From positions 144,146,798 through 144,210,797 of the forward strand of contig NC_081183.1 in the NCBI RefSeq assembly GCF_029867415.1: a stretch of DNA of 64,000 nt, given 5' to 3'. The first letter of the stretch is position 1. The number at the start of each line of letters is the position of its first letter. Below the pieces are notes generated by a model. It was not told the DNA's origin. It saw only the letters and a program-made list of their open reading frames with translations, and did no database searches. The position numbers and the translations under genes are program-made. Source of the stretch: Vicia villosa (lineage: Eukaryota > Streptophyta > Magnoliopsida > Fabales > Fabaceae). This document shows positions 33,584 to 47,889 of this stretch, one piece after another.

Positions 33584-36017
33584 ATGGGGAATGTGAATGG
33601 CAGAGAAGAAGATTTCAACGGCACACTATCGGAAGCTTCATCTGATGATGGAGAAAGAGAGGGAGGTTTTGACAGTGTCAGCGATTCCATGTCTGTGCCT
33701 GATGGGGTCGTTGAAAATCCTTTACCTTCTGAGGAAATGGGTCATTCTCCACCTGCTAGCCCTAGAACTACTCAATCTCCGTTAATGTTCTCTCCTCAAG
33801 TAAAGTTTTTTCCTTTTCTATCTCTTAACCCTTTTCCCCAATTCACCAATAAAGGGTTTGTTTTATTTTTATTACCCAGATTGTGAAAACTCATAAAGTT
33901 TAGTTTTTTTTTTTTTTTGGTGTGTGTGAATCTGTATCTAAAGTCAAAGTTTGATCAGTTAGGTTTTGGTTTTGATTTGATGTTATTTATTGTTATATCT
34001 GGTTTGGTTTTGTGCAATTATTTTGTTTTTTGATTCATACATTAGTTTACAGTTCCATGTTTTTCAGTTGGGGTTTTTAGAGAATTTGATCAGATTCAGG
34101 GTTTATATCGATGTTTTCGCCAATCAGAATGTGTTGGAACATAATTGAGTGTTGTTGTTGTGATTGGGAAACAAAAGTAGCTTATGCTTATGTTATTGGG
34201 ATTACTTTAAGGGAACCATATTCCGATATTCTTGATTGTTGTCACTTTCAAGAATCAACTTTCTTATCCTTTTGTTGTTTTGGATATATGTTTTTCTTGG
34301 ATTTGAACTATTATTGTGTGTGGTGTGGATTCACTGTTATCATCGGTTGTTAATCGTTTTTCTTTTCCTCGTGTTTAGGTTCCGGTGGTTCCACTACAAA
34401 GACCTGATGAGATGCAGGCTCCGGCCCCTTCCTGGATGCAAACTACTTCAGGGTATGAGGATATGTTTGATGAAATTGGGATTCCGACGATGATTACTTG
34501 GAGTTATGGTGGTAAAGAAGTTTCCGTGGAGGGGTCATGGGATAATTGGAAATCAAGGTTTGGATAATTTAGCGTCGATTAAGTTCAGTTAATGCCGGTG
34601 GTGCTAAACCAAAAAAAAAAGTTCAGTTAATGCCGATATGTTGTCACTTGTCAGTTGTGGATCGTAGAAAGTAGCAGTTTGCTCAAAATCTGCTATGCCA
34701 CAGTGCTACAACGTTCTATTATAGCTGCTGTTTTAACATTTTTTTTCTTCTAAATTGTTTATTGCGAAACGATAGTGATTTGGTTAAACTCTGCTATGAT
34801 ATAGCACTATAACTGATATGATGTTTTCACCACTCCTTTTGTTGATTGTAAAAGCAAAGTGAACACGAGAACATGTTTCAAGTGGAAAAGAAAATAAAAA
34901 AGAAGCCAAATGCAATCGTGATATGTTCTTTATTTGTCTTCAATGGTTTGTATATCTGCTTCTTAGATACTGATATTTCTTGTTTATCAGAATTCCCTTG
35001 CAGAGATCAGGAAAGGACTTCACTATAATGAAGGTGCTGCCATCTGGTGTGTACCAGTTTAGATTTATCGTGGATGGACGATGGAGGCACGCACCTGACT
35101 TGCCTTGGGAACAAGATGATGCTGCCAATACCTACAACATTCTCGACTTACAGGTACTATTTTGTTGACATTTTTAGTGTGTTTCTTGTGATCAAAAGGC
35201 ATAATGATCTGGTAATATTTTTAGTCTCTTTTGATTATTAGATAATCTTCCTTAATAGCATAAATTTTCTTTTTGTAATAGTGGTTACATATTAGTTTAT
35301 CATAGCTTATCTTATATGACTCATGCAGCTTTTGAAACTGGAACTTGAACTTGGAAGAGCTTATTTGGTCATACATATGATATAAAGCACTTATGTGAAT
35401 GTTTCAAAACGGTTTATACAATATCATAAGCTGATTTCATCTTATTCTCACAAGTGCCCCCATAATAAGCTACTATTCTCAGTTTATGCAGAGTTTATCT
35501 TTGTCTTTGATTGTAGAAATGCATGCATAAATTTTCATTTGATAAACACATATGGAATAAACGTTTAATTAAGTTGTTTATTCAAGCGCATCTTAAAACC
35601 TATCGTTTGCATTATGTTTACTTCTAAAACTAGAAGGTTCTTGACTTCTAAGATGAGATTCATGCCAACGATTTTATCTATTATATGTAGGATTATGTTC
35701 CCGAAGACATTGGAAGCATTTCTAGTTTCGAACCACCTAAATCACCAGATTCTAGTTACAACAACTTACACCTAAGCTCCGAAGATTATGCAAAGGAGCC
35801 GCCACTGGTTCCTCCATTCATGCAAATGACTCTTCTTAACGTTCCATCGACAAATATGGAATTCGAACCTCTCGTGTCCAGACCACAGCACGTAATGCTC
35901 AATCATCTCTATATGCAGAAAGGAAAGAATAGCCCTTCAGTGGTTGCGCTCGGGACAACTCATCGATTTGTAGCGAAATACGTCACTGTGGTGCTGTACA
36001 AGTCTTTGCAGCGGTGA
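33584..36017 (+). CDS. KINB2: SnRK1 (SNF1-related kinase) regulatory subunit beta-2
   Basis: Four coding exons, 33584-33799, 34379-34557, 34991-35153 and 35691-36017, join with consistent GT/AG borders and phases to 294 residues. The start is the ATG at 33584 because it gives MGNVNGREE, an N-myristoylation signal typical of plant KINbeta1/2. An acidic Ser-rich N-terminus follows. Residues of about 100-180 form the glycogen-binding-type (CBM48/AMPK1) domain: [39 protein letters not shown] and [12 protein letters not shown]. The last exon encodes the ASC (AMPKBI) domain that binds alpha and gamma subunits: [41 protein letters not shown]. The protein scaffolds SnRK1, the energy-sensing kinase, and can anchor it to membranes. 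A GAG-GTAGG donor-like site just after the stop hints at an intron in the 3' UTR. It looks intact. Confidence 0.95.
34570..34830. repeat. MITE-like insertion in intron 2 of the beta-subunit gene
   Basis: GTTCAGTTAATGCCG occurs twice around an A-run (34583-34636), and the following 150 bp carry CTGCTATGCCACAGTGCTAC and CTGCTATGATATAGCACTAT in a fold-back-like layout. Short intronic insertion; class unknown. Confidence 0.4.
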
Positions 36018-38129
<2,112 letters not shown>

Positions 38130-38935
38130 CATTCAAATTGTGGTTAAAGGAGAGTTTGAAAAAAGGAGGATTCTCAAATATTGTCACATGATTGAAACTT
38201 TTTTCAAGGATTGTGATTTTCTAAAGTGGTTTGAAGATGCATCCTTGGAGAGTTTCATCTGTGATGTCACATAGGAGATGTATCAAACTTTAGTGAAGAT
38301 GTTTTACTCTAATTTCAGGTATACTTGAGGGATCATCATAAGCAAAGTAAATAAGCACAAAATAAGGACAACCTTTCAAGAATTCGCCTAGATCTGCAAT
38401 CTCCCTATCTCAGAACTAGAAACTGAAGGTATCCAATATTCTCATTTATTTGCTGCTACTTCCTTCCTTCTTGATCCATATTCTAGTATTCTTACCCCCA
38501 TTCAACGTTAGGGAAATACTCCATAATATTCATCTAACTAACTATGTGGTCTTACATATCCTTGCTCCAAATAAACCTTACTTTAGGCAACTATCTAGGG
38601 CCGATGTTGCTGCAATTTGGAAAATTGCCAATAAAATGGAAACTAATTGGGCTAGTGTTGTAATTTCTCAGATAGTTGATATCAAGGCAAAGGATATGTC
38701 ATTATCATATGGTCGACTGGTTTCAAATATTTTGGAACATGTCAACTTTAACTTTGAGGGTGAGGAAGTTAAACATAAATACAATCAGACAGGAAGTGGC
38801 ATGGAGAATCAAATGGGAATAGACAACAAAGCAAGGGCGCTATCCTACATAACTAGTGGCAAATCAAGGTTCTTGCAGGTACAAAGTATGCAACAAACTC
38901 CTGATTTGGTTTTGATTTGATATTGACAATGCTCT
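38130..38935 (+). pseudogene. Plant-transposon-protein (retroelement ORF) relic
   Basis: An early part (about 38130-38440) is frameshifted. A 156-codon open frame (38450-38920) contains HILAPNKPYFRQLSRADV, AAIWKIANKMETNWASVV and YGRLVSNILEHVNFNFEGEE. I associate this layout with the 'putative plant transposon protein' or envelope-like ORF of legume retroelements. It ends at TGA 38918-38920. No neighbouring polymerase is visible, so it is an isolated piece. A possibly related fragment lies at 50290-50770. Confidence 0.5.
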
Positions 38936-38999
38936 TAAGATAAGTCTTCATCATTCTTTCTGTTATAATTGAGATGATATAATCTGATATGTAGTTTTA

Positions 39000-39190
39000 A
39001 GTGATGGTTCTTGAAGATTGTTCAAGTGATGACGCTTGAATACTGATCAATTGAAAATGCTTGATATATTTATCAAATGATGATGCTTGACATGTTGTTG
39101 GTCAAGTGATGGTGCTTGATATGTGAATCAAGTGATGATGCTTGATATCTGGATCAAGTGATGATGCTTGATATGAACAAGTGATTGTGC
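39000..39190. repeat. ~29-bp tandem repeat 'caagtgatgatgcttgatat'
   Basis: Six or more diverged units of AAGTGATGATGCTTGATAT followed by a variable CTGGATC-like tail. It may belong to an LTR of the neighbouring retroelement relic. Confidence 0.8.
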
Positions 39191-39933
39191 TTGGTGCTTG
39201 TAGCTAAATATATGTTGATCCATATATGTTGATCAAGATTAAGGTTGAAGATCATCTAATGCTATGATCTAATGGTGTGTAGATGTGTGTGTGTGTGCGT
39301 GGATCTGCTTGTCGTATAAATAGAGGATCCCTCTATCATTTGAAATCATCCAAAAATGGATTTTGATCCTTCTTGCTAACTATCCACTTTTTTTCTACAA
39401 ATCTCTCATTTGTCACTTTAGTTTTGCCTTAGTGCTTTGTGAGTGACTCTATGATGTGCGAAGATCATTGTTTATGGGGTGAGGTAAATTTGTAAATTGC
39501 TCAAAAGTGTATTATCTATAGTAAAATAGTTTCCTTCCAAGAAGAGTTTGTTTGATTGTGAGTTAAACCATTTAAAATATCTTATTTAGTTGTTTATGTA
39601 AACCAAGTAAAACCTTTGTTAGGTTGGGGAGGTCTTTGTAGTTAAAACTCTAAGTTAGTTCCAAAGCTTATCTTGCTGTTAAAAAGCTCTCATTTGGTTG
39701 TGGAGGTTTCCGTACTTAAAACTCTGTCTTGGTTGGGTAGTTAGCCATTGAAAAACTCCAATCCTTGTAAAAGGAAGTTTGTTGCATAACTTGTAAAAAG
39801 CTCACATCATTATTTGAAACTCTCGAGAAGGGATTCTTTGGAAGAGGACTATGTCACATCATTAAGACCGAACCTATATAAATCTTGGGAGCACTTTTTC
39901 ATCCCTTAACTCTTTACTTTTTCATTTTATTAT
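39190..39933. other. LTR-like stretch with TATA-type promoter
   Basis: CGTATAAATAGAGGATCC at about 39314 is a strong TATA box followed by a leader-like sequence. CCTATATAAATCTTGGGAGC follows at about 39871. No coding. I read this as part of an LTR of the retroelement whose ORF relic precedes it, but no paired copy is present. Confidence 0.35.
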
Positions 39934-42484
39934 TGTAACACATTGATTTTTGATTTTAATAATTTATTTGAGTTTTAAACTGCGGTGATTTAATTTAATT
40001 AGTATTATTAAGGTTGTTGAATTTTTAATAGAAATAACCTTTATTTTAAGTAATTTAATTAGTGTAGAAAATGAGAATAGGTAGTTTAGGAGAAAAATAA
40101 AATTTAATTAAAAATTAGTGTGGAAAATGGAATTACCGAGAATTAAGGGAAGTTGATAGAATTAATTAAAATAAAAATGAATTAGGTTTTATTTTAAATA
40201 GAAGGGAAGGGAGAAATTTTGAGATTATGTAGAAGTTGTCAGTGGAGTAAGAGAAAAGCCCTAGCAGAGCAAGAGTAGGAAAAGAGAGCCTCCATAGCCA
40301 AAGCTTGAAGCTTTTTTGCAAATTCGAGGTAAGGGAGAGAACTGTTCATGATATGGGTGTTTAAGCATGAAGGATAGAGAGAATTCCTTATCCTCTTTTA
40401 TTTTTCCTCCATTGATAAGGATTTTGAATCTTGAGATGATTTGGGCAAAACTTCTCTAGATTGTTGTGATGTGATGTTGTTTTTGTGCTCTGTTTATAGC
40501 TGATTTTCGTATGGATCTGTATGCCTAATTCTGACTAGTGATGTTCATGAATGTATATTTTGATTTGAGGAACATAATGATGATTTCGCGACAAATTGAT
40601 TATGTAAATGTTTAATGTGCGTTATTAATGTGCTAAATGTTATATGATTGATGTATGATAATTTGTTGTGTGTATGGGGTTGTTTGTAACCGAAATCAGA
40701 GTTCTTAAAGTGCTCAAATGGAGAAAAATAGAAATCTGAGTTCTACACAGCGATGACGAGCGTCACAGGGGTGACAGGCCAACCGTCTTCGCGCATGGGA
40801 AAGACGTTCTCTTGGACGAAGCTGGTGGGCGTCAGCAGGGCGACAGAAAGACCATAATCGACCCAGAGACAGACGCCCTCGCCCAAACCGTTGGCGATGA
40901 CACTTGATTTAGAGAGGCTTGTGACTATTTGGGGTGCCGGCTGTCAGTGTAACACCCGAGGCTGAAGAAGACGAGGGGTGGTTGCACCGCATGTAACACT
41001 CGAAGCTGAATATGGCAAGGAGTGGTCGCCACATCGGAATGAGAGGGATCCTGATGCCGTGCAGGTATGAGATTGCATGGTTGAAGGAAAGCTTATAAGG
41101 ATTGATGGGTACTACCTATACTAACTCGATGCATATTCTTTCCGGTAGCCCGTTCCATAAGAACTCCATAGTTAAGCGTGCTTGACTTGGAGCAATTCTA
41201 GGATGAGTGACCTTCTGGGAAGTTTCCCGAAAAGCGTGCGAGTGAGGTCAAAGCATGCTGAAATGACCCGTGTTGGTTTGTGGGGTCAGTCGATCATCCT
41301 GAAAGCAGTCCGGGCGTTACAGTTGGTATCAAAGTCAGACCTCTCCCAGTATGATGTGGTTCGAGGACGAACCATGCAGAAGCTGGTGGGCATGTAATAC
41401 CCGAGGCTGAAGAAGGCGGGGGTGGTTGCACCGCATGTAACACTTGAAGCCGAATATGGCAGTTAGCCCTGCCATGGGTGGTTTGACCAATTCTGGTCGT
41501 TCGGCTTGATTTTTCTAATGGATTCTGTTTTTCGGCGATTGTTCAATGCTATTTGATGCCTTTCGATGAGTATTGATGAGAGATTATATACTTTATTATT
41601 ATGTTGACTTATGATGAATGCCTCATGAAGAGGCGTAATGTTGAGTTTATGCTGAGATGTTTCAGTTCGGTGGAACCATTGACGTGGCTTTGCATTAGCA
41701 ATGATTTATGCTTAGCTTTAGATTCGAGACGAACTAGTGACGAGTATTAAAGTTGGAGGTTGAAACGAACATTGCATATATTTGTGTAGCATTTATGCAT
41801 CATGAATATTGGAGATAAGTATGACTTATGTCTAGTGACGAGTTAGGGCTTCAGTCCAATGACGAGTAGAACTTCGGTCTAGTGGCGAACTAAGACTTCA
41901 GTCTAGTGACAAATTGGATGCTTTAGTAACACACCTCTGAATATCCAAATTTTGGTACCACATGCATTGGAGTAGAGGAGATGAATACATTGCATACATA
42001 ATTGCATTTGTGAATGACTATTATCATGGATAGATTTTATGATTGATTATTTATGCTAATTGCATTATCATTGTTGTTTTATGCACCGTTAACACATGTG
42101 AATGTATTCTCACCCCCTGTTTGTTTATGTGTTGTTCTTAGCGCCTGAGGAGCTTTAGCTGTTAACTGTATTGGAGGATGGCATAGTTGGCCTTCTTCAT
42201 TGTTTATCTTTTTGCGGTGTTTAGTTTTTCGCATATGTCTCTGATAGTATAACACTGGATTGAGAATACCTTATTATGTTTTTTTTTGCGAGTTGTTGAA
42301 TTAACTATTTTATGATTAAATGAAATTGATTTCTATTTGTGAGACAATTGGAGTTGAGTTGAAGTTTAATTTCTATTGTTGTTATGATACTGAGAATATG
42401 TTATGCTGAGAAACATAACATCCTATTTGAATATTATATTCCGCATATTTTATAAATTAAGTATTTGAGGTTTAAAATGTTACA
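39934..42484 (+). mobile_element. Solo LTR (gypsy-type) with 5-bp target duplications and nested Cassandra
   Basis: Starts TGTAACACATTG and ends AAAATGTTACA. Flanks ATTAT at 39929-39933 and 42485-42489 are a perfect target duplication. There is no internal domain, so this is a solo LTR left after recombination: 2551 bp, including the 513-bp Cassandra insertion. The region 41760-41960 has short tandem phrases (CTAGTGACGAGTTAGG, TTCAGTCCAATGACGAGT). It is the same family as the reverse copy at 27737-30525. Confidence 0.85.
40948..41460 (+). mobile_element. Cassandra TRIM, second copy, right LTR truncated
   Basis: LTR1 40948-41321 (TGTAACACCCGAGG to GGGCGTTACA) includes the 5S-like block ACTCCATAGTTAAGCGTGCT, then GGATGAGTGACCTTCTGGGA. 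The primer-binding sequence TTGGTATCAAAGTC follows at 41323. LTR2 starts at 41393 and stops after about 68 bp at GAATATGGCA. Flanks GTCAG (40943-40947) and GTTAG (41461-41465) are a slightly mutated target duplication. This means most of LTR2 was deleted right up to its final CA. Confidence 0.85.
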
Positions 42485-42489
42485 ATTAT

Positions 42490-43180
42490 CCCTGCTTTCT
42501 TTTATTTTTATTTTTATTTTTTTTGGTTTTACAGAAGAATTTTGAACTTTGTTTTTTAAAAGAATTTGTTTTCGAAATAAACTTTCAATCCCACATAATT
42601 CATTACTCTAATTTGTATTTGAAATCTCATGTCCAACAAATTTAACCCCAATAAATAATTTAAGCGGAATATTCAGTTCTATAAATATATCATGTGACAA
42701 CTACATAGATAAAAAATTAAATCTATTGAAGGTTCAAAATAAAAAATTTGCTTTAACATTAGAACATTAAAAAGTACTTTGCTATAACATCCCAACATAA
42801 ATTGGAAGGAAAAAAGTACTAGTAGCATTCAGTCAACTTAATATTTTTTACATTGATTTGAAAACTTAAAGTTTAGGTTGAAGTTCACCATAAGTTTTAT
42901 TAAATGTCATCATTAAAGGCATGATATTACTTGTGTCAACATTATAGGTACATAATAAATTTCAGGCCAAAATAAGTGATTCTGCCATCTTTAACACATA
43001 CATACACCAACATAAGTGATTCTGCCATCTTTTGACAGTTAAATTCATTGAAAGCTCATAAACACAACAGAAACCTAAAAACTTAAAATATTCACTACTA
43101 TACTATGTTACATAGAAATAGAAAACTAGCTTAATCTAATAAGCTACTACTAAAATACATAAACATTACAAATAACAAGT
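42490..43180. other. No gene seen; 3' flank of the HIPP gene
   Basis: AT-rich. The last 60-100 bp before 43180 probably belong to the 3' UTR of the minus-strand HIPP gene. Confidence 0.5.
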
Positions 43181-46100
43181 CTACATAACAGAACAAGCAT
43201 TTGGATTTTCATCACTGAAAATCTCAGGTGCATAAGCATAATCAATATAATCTTTTGATGGCCAATATTCACTACGCTTGATTTCAGTTTTATTATCATC
43301 TTCTTCTTCCTTGTTTTCTTCACCCTCTTTTTTCTCTTCTTCTCCTTCTTTTTTCTCTTCCTTTTTCTCTTCCTCTTTCTTCTCTTCTTCCTTCTTTTCT
43401 TCCTCCTCTTTCACTATTGTAGCTTGCTTTTTGGTTCTCTTGTATACTTCATCAACAAGCTTTGCTGGATCGATTACACCTTTTACTATGGCTTGATCGT
43501 TTCCTAAATCTGTTTCCACTGATTCTACACCTGCACATGTTATGATTTTCACATAAAAATGAAGTTTTCGAAAAATAGGTTTTTTGTTTTTATTATATTT
43601 CCTCCCTCAGAGATAATCCTATTTGAAACCTCTGAATAGAGATGGAAAAACAGGCCAGGCCTGCCCGTTGAGCCAACCATCTTTGGGGTCCGGGCCAAAG
43701 TTTTTCGGCTCGCCCCCTCAATTTTCTTGCTTCATTGTGGCAGGTGCAAACCTAAACAGAACGGACATGATCGTTTGTCACTTTTAAACTTTAGGAATGA
43801 CCCGAGTGTCTATTTAGCCCATTCTTTTTAGGAGGCCTAAACAAAGTTTTTGGTCCACCTCTTCTACTTTATTTGTCCTTCCCACCTTTTTACGATAGAA
43901 TTTGCTTTGGTGGGACGGGTCTAAACGGGACAACAAGTAACATTGGGGGAGTCTAGTCAATTTCGCTATAAAGAACTCTCATAGTTGGGGAAGGGAGATC
44001 TATTAGTATCATACATAGATTAACGATAAAATCACAACACTTTTGGTCAAAAGGTTGCATGAAAAACATTAAAAAAAGCTCCCTAGTGCGTGATTAGTGC
44101 CACATATCATGATTCTTAATCCATCATTAGAATATACTTCATTAAATCAACCTTTGTATGCACCAAAGTGAAAAAGAGGAATGAATCTTTATACCTTTTA
44201 TCTTACGAATTCTCTTCTGTATAACTTGAGCACATGCATCACAATGCATTCTTATTTTAAGAACTATTGTCACCACAGTAGGACCCTGTCACAAACCAAC
44301 CATACCATAAATCAATGTTTGTTTACCCATAACTAACAAATTCACCTATATTTGAATATTCTGTAACAGTAAAATGCATCAACTCTAACAACAAGACACA
44401 TGTGATTATGTTTAATTATATATATTAAATAATTACGGTATCACCGAGTCTGTGTCGATGTTATCTCTGATATCGGTATCTGCGTCAGTGTTTTGTGCAT
44501 ATTTAATGTTGATTGGTTCATGATTAATGTCCTAATAATTATTTGTCAAATTGTGACAAAATCATTTAATAGCTCCATAATAAAAGCCTCTAGAATGTCC
44601 TACAAGTTTCAAATATTTTCACAATTAAAATATGGGCCATGCATGTGGTGTAGGGTTCCAAAAACGTACCCTAAAAATTAGTTATCACCATAGGATATAG
44701 AGCTACCATACCCTACTCATCTCATCCTCATCAAATCCATAATCGACAACACAACACCTCTTATCTTAACTTTTACCCCACGTCACATAATGTTTTTCCT
44801 TTCAAAATAATTCATATCATAATTCATACATATATATCAATATGTTGACACAATGTCACACACATATATTAATAATATATTTTTATATATGAAGTTTGGT
44901 GCATGCAAAATACACAGAGTGAGTCCGTGACTGTGACCCCATTATGCTGCATGTCAAGATGAAAAAAGAAAAGTGGGGTCAAACTCATCTCTTAATTGTC
45001 ACAGTCTTTGCCCTCGTTTAATGTGCCTTTATAGTAGGGGCATCATTTTCGTATTTTTGTTTCGTTACTTTCATGCTATCTCCTAGTGTGTGTACTAGTA
45101 CTTGCATTGTAAAAACAACAAGAACAATAAACCAAAAGGGTAAAACTAATGCCACTTGCAAACTCTATCCATTCAAAACATTACACTAAACAAGTATTCA
45201 TGCATGTTACTCCCTCATGTACAATCCCCCATTCATTGGAACTTGATTCCATTATGTCATGTCATATTAACCCTATATTCACGCTCTCATTTAATCACAG
45301 CCGTTTAATCTTAATCAAACAACTAAACCCTAAACTCTCATTGTAACCGTCTAATCTTAATTGGACAACCAAACCCTAAATTGTAACCTTCTAATTTTAA
45401 TCAAAAAATTAAATCCTAAACCCTAAATTGTAACCGTCTGATCTTAATCAGACGAATTGTAGATTCAAAATATATATAATTAGGAAAATAATAGAAATGA
45501 TAGTGTAATTGTTACCTCATCTTTTTTCTCTTCTGGCTTTGGTGGTTCTTTGATTTCTTCTTCTTTTTTCTCTTCTTGAGGTTTAGGCAAAGGTGAAATA
45601 AGTTCCACTTTCTTACCACTTTTCTTTTGTAGTCTTTTGAGTACTTTTATGGGGTCTGCTGCCTTTCCTTTCACTACCACTTTGCTGCTCTTACTATCTG
45701 CACTCACCTCCTCCACTCCTTTCAAACACAAATTTTTTTTATTTTAAATTCAAATTTATTAATAATTAATTAATATATAATCCTCAATTTACACATACAA
45801 CTTTAATGTAACTTTTGTCCTATTTAATAAACATGTGTAAAAGTTGAGAATTTTATATATTGAGAAATTATTATTTCATCATGTATATGATGTGAAATTC
45901 AAAATCAATCATGAATGGTAGATCCATCTAACAAGGGAAAAAGGAGAGGAAAAAAGAGAACAAAGTACCAAGCTGACACTAGTGGATCCTAAAATCTAGC
46001 AGTAGTTATCTGTAACATTATTATTGCCTAATTAAACAAAGTAGCTCCTTTGCATGTTTGAATTAACACTGAATTTCAAATAATCACAATATTCATTGTA

Positions 46101-46628
46101 ATTTTGAAAAAAAAATTCTCTAATTAAAACAAATTTAATTTTTTTATTGAATATTTAATATATCTATTCTATAAGCCATGAAACCAAAGATACTCTATTC
46201 AAAACATTTGCAGCAAAAATCATGTTTGATTAATTAAATTTTTAATGACATGGTTAAATTCATATGTCAGAAAAATGTCTTATAGAGCTTAGAGCAAGAA
46301 GTTGAATAAGAAATTAATTAATTATTTAACTAATAAATTAATTATTACCTTCAAATCCTTTCAATGCTTTTGCAACTTTCCTTGCACAAGCTTCACAATG
46401 CATATCAACTTTGAGCACTATCTCTTGAGGAGGTTGTTCTTCATCTTTCTTTTCTTCTTCCTTTTTCTCTTCTTCCTTCTTTTCCTCTTTGCTTTCTTCT
46501 TTCTTTTCTTCTTCCTTCTTCTCCTTGATTTCAAAACCAAACAAAACATTTTAATATCAACTATAAAAGCTTCATCAATGAACTACTAGTATAAACATTA
46601 GGTGTAAAATAACACTTACTTCACCCAT
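43181..46628 (-). CDS. Heavy-metal-associated isoprenylated plant protein (HIPP) with two HMA domains
   Basis: Five coding exons on the minus strand, 46628-46620, 46523-46349, 45718-45516, 44285-44195 and 43530-43181, join in phase to 275 residues with standard splice sites. The first exon encodes only MGE. HMA domain 1 spans exons 2-3: IVLKVDMHCEACARKVAKAL with the metal-binding C-x-x-C, then GVEEVSADSKSSKVVVKG. HMA domain 2 spans exons 4-5: VVTIVLKIRMHCDACAQVIQ, then GVESVETDLGNDQAIVKG. Before and after each domain are Lys/Glu-rich runs encoded by GAA/GAG/AAG codons. The C-terminus is CSVM, a CaaX farnesylation box. HIPPs are metallochaperones or signalling adaptors at membranes and the nucleus. 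A run of TA at 46662-46673 is a possible TATA box very close to the ATG. Appears intact; subgroup not assigned. Confidence 0.93.
43640..43960. repeat. MITE-like insertion in HIPP intron 4
   Basis: GAGATGGAAAAACAGGCCAG, GCCTGCCCGTTGAGCC and ACGGGTCTAAACGGGAC phrases resemble the ends and GC-rich interior of the MITE at 24366-24703. Borders are uncertain. Confidence 0.35.
45299..45460. repeat. ~45-bp tandem repeat with CCCTAAA in HIPP intron 3
   Basis: Three to four units of AACCGTCTAATCTTAATC, then a variable AACCAAACCCTAAA. The CCCTAAA element equals one plant telomere unit (telobox) but is spaced about 45 bp apart, so it is not telomeric DNA. Confidence 0.7.
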
Positions 46629-47889
46629 TTCTAGAAATTTTGCTTGCAACAGAAGAGTGTAATATATATATACACTAATTGATTGATGTGAATTTTTTTT
46701 CTCTTTGTGTAGTTATAGAGAAAGGTTAGATGAGAGAGTGAGGGAGAAAAACATTAAATTAAGGTAGAGATTTTGAAAATCTGAGGTGGACCATTTATGC
46801 AGAATAGAGAGAGTAAGGACCATGGATGAGTCAGCATGACCTATAACTTTGGGCCGTAGTAATGACACTAGTACTCTTGTTCCTAATTGTCTTCATCATC
46901 TTGTACTAAAGAATGGTGGTGATGTATTTTTAGAAATTTCTATAATAACTAATATACTTATATTATAGTATATACAATTAAAATATCATAAATTTGTCAG
47001 ACACACAAATATGTATGGATAAATTCAAATTTTGATACTGTTGGTATACTCGAGTTTATTACTAATTTGTATATTAGGACGAGTGTAATTTAAGTATTTC
47101 AAATAATTTGGGTTTTGAGGTAAAATTTAGAGCATACTTTTTGGGATTACTCTATGCAATTTTAGTAGTATTCAGTATTCACGCACCTAATGAAAAAATA
47201 ATAATGTCTTAAGATTTGTAATATAATTTTCCGACGAATTTAAAATACAATTAAAGTCAAATCCCAGATCCATGCTTAAATATAGATGAAAATATTCGGA
47301 GGCTAAGCTCCATAATTTTTTACAGAAATTAAGTTTTGTACGCGTTTGATTCATATAACGCGTCAAATCTTACTTATTCATTCTTCTTCATTTCATTTCA
47401 GAAAGTTTAATTAGAACCAAAACAAAATTCGTTGACAAACTCTATTTCCATCATTTTTAAAGTTTTCTCGCTACTTCTATTACATTGCATTCAAGACTAA
47501 GACATCAATCAATCTCTACTCCCTTCGTTCAATCGAAAACTGTAGACTTCTCACCCTCGGTAAATTTTTTGTTTTCTTTCATTATTATTGTTTTATAATG
47601 CATTAGTTTGAAGTTAAACGCATAATAGGTTGTTTGAGGTACATTAAGACGCATAATAGATTTTTTAGTTAGGCATGCATGTAGATTTTTTGAAAATTGA
47701 AGTTAGAACATTTGGGCAAAGTATGCTTTTTTCGGCATTTTTCATGTTTTTCAAGAGGATACAAAAGTTGACTTTCTAGTTTTGTTGTTCTGCATTGCAG
47801 AAGTTAATGATGTAGGAGGGTGGTTGTGCGTATCAAAGAAAAAGTCGCGCGTCAGAACCGTTCAATAAGATTTGTGCAAGTTTGGCGTC
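46629..47889. other. HIPP promoter region and AT-rich spacer
   Basis: Immediately upstream of the HIPP start (minus strand) is a TA run at 46662-46673, then purine-rich sequence (GAGAGAGTGAGGGAG near 46731). Beyond 46900 nothing recognisable is present until the Copia relic. A CT-rich leader-like stretch near 47510-47560 may be the 5' end of a retroelement. Confidence 0.4.

Noticed and set aside
34111..34353. 80-codon plus-strand frame upstream of the beta-subunit exon 2
   Set aside because: It lies in intron 1 of the SnRK1 beta gene, is Cys/Phe/Leu-rich from T-rich intron sequence and has no similarity.
43278..43496. Ser/Phe-rich plus-strand frame over the HIPP gene
   Set aside because: It is the antisense of the GAA/GAG/AAG-encoded Lys/Glu runs in HIPP exon 5. 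The same holds for 46302-46589 over exon 2.
45299..45460. Interstitial telomere repeat
   Set aside because: CCCTAAA occurs only once per ~45-bp unit, so it is an intronic tandem repeat containing a telobox, not a telomeric array.
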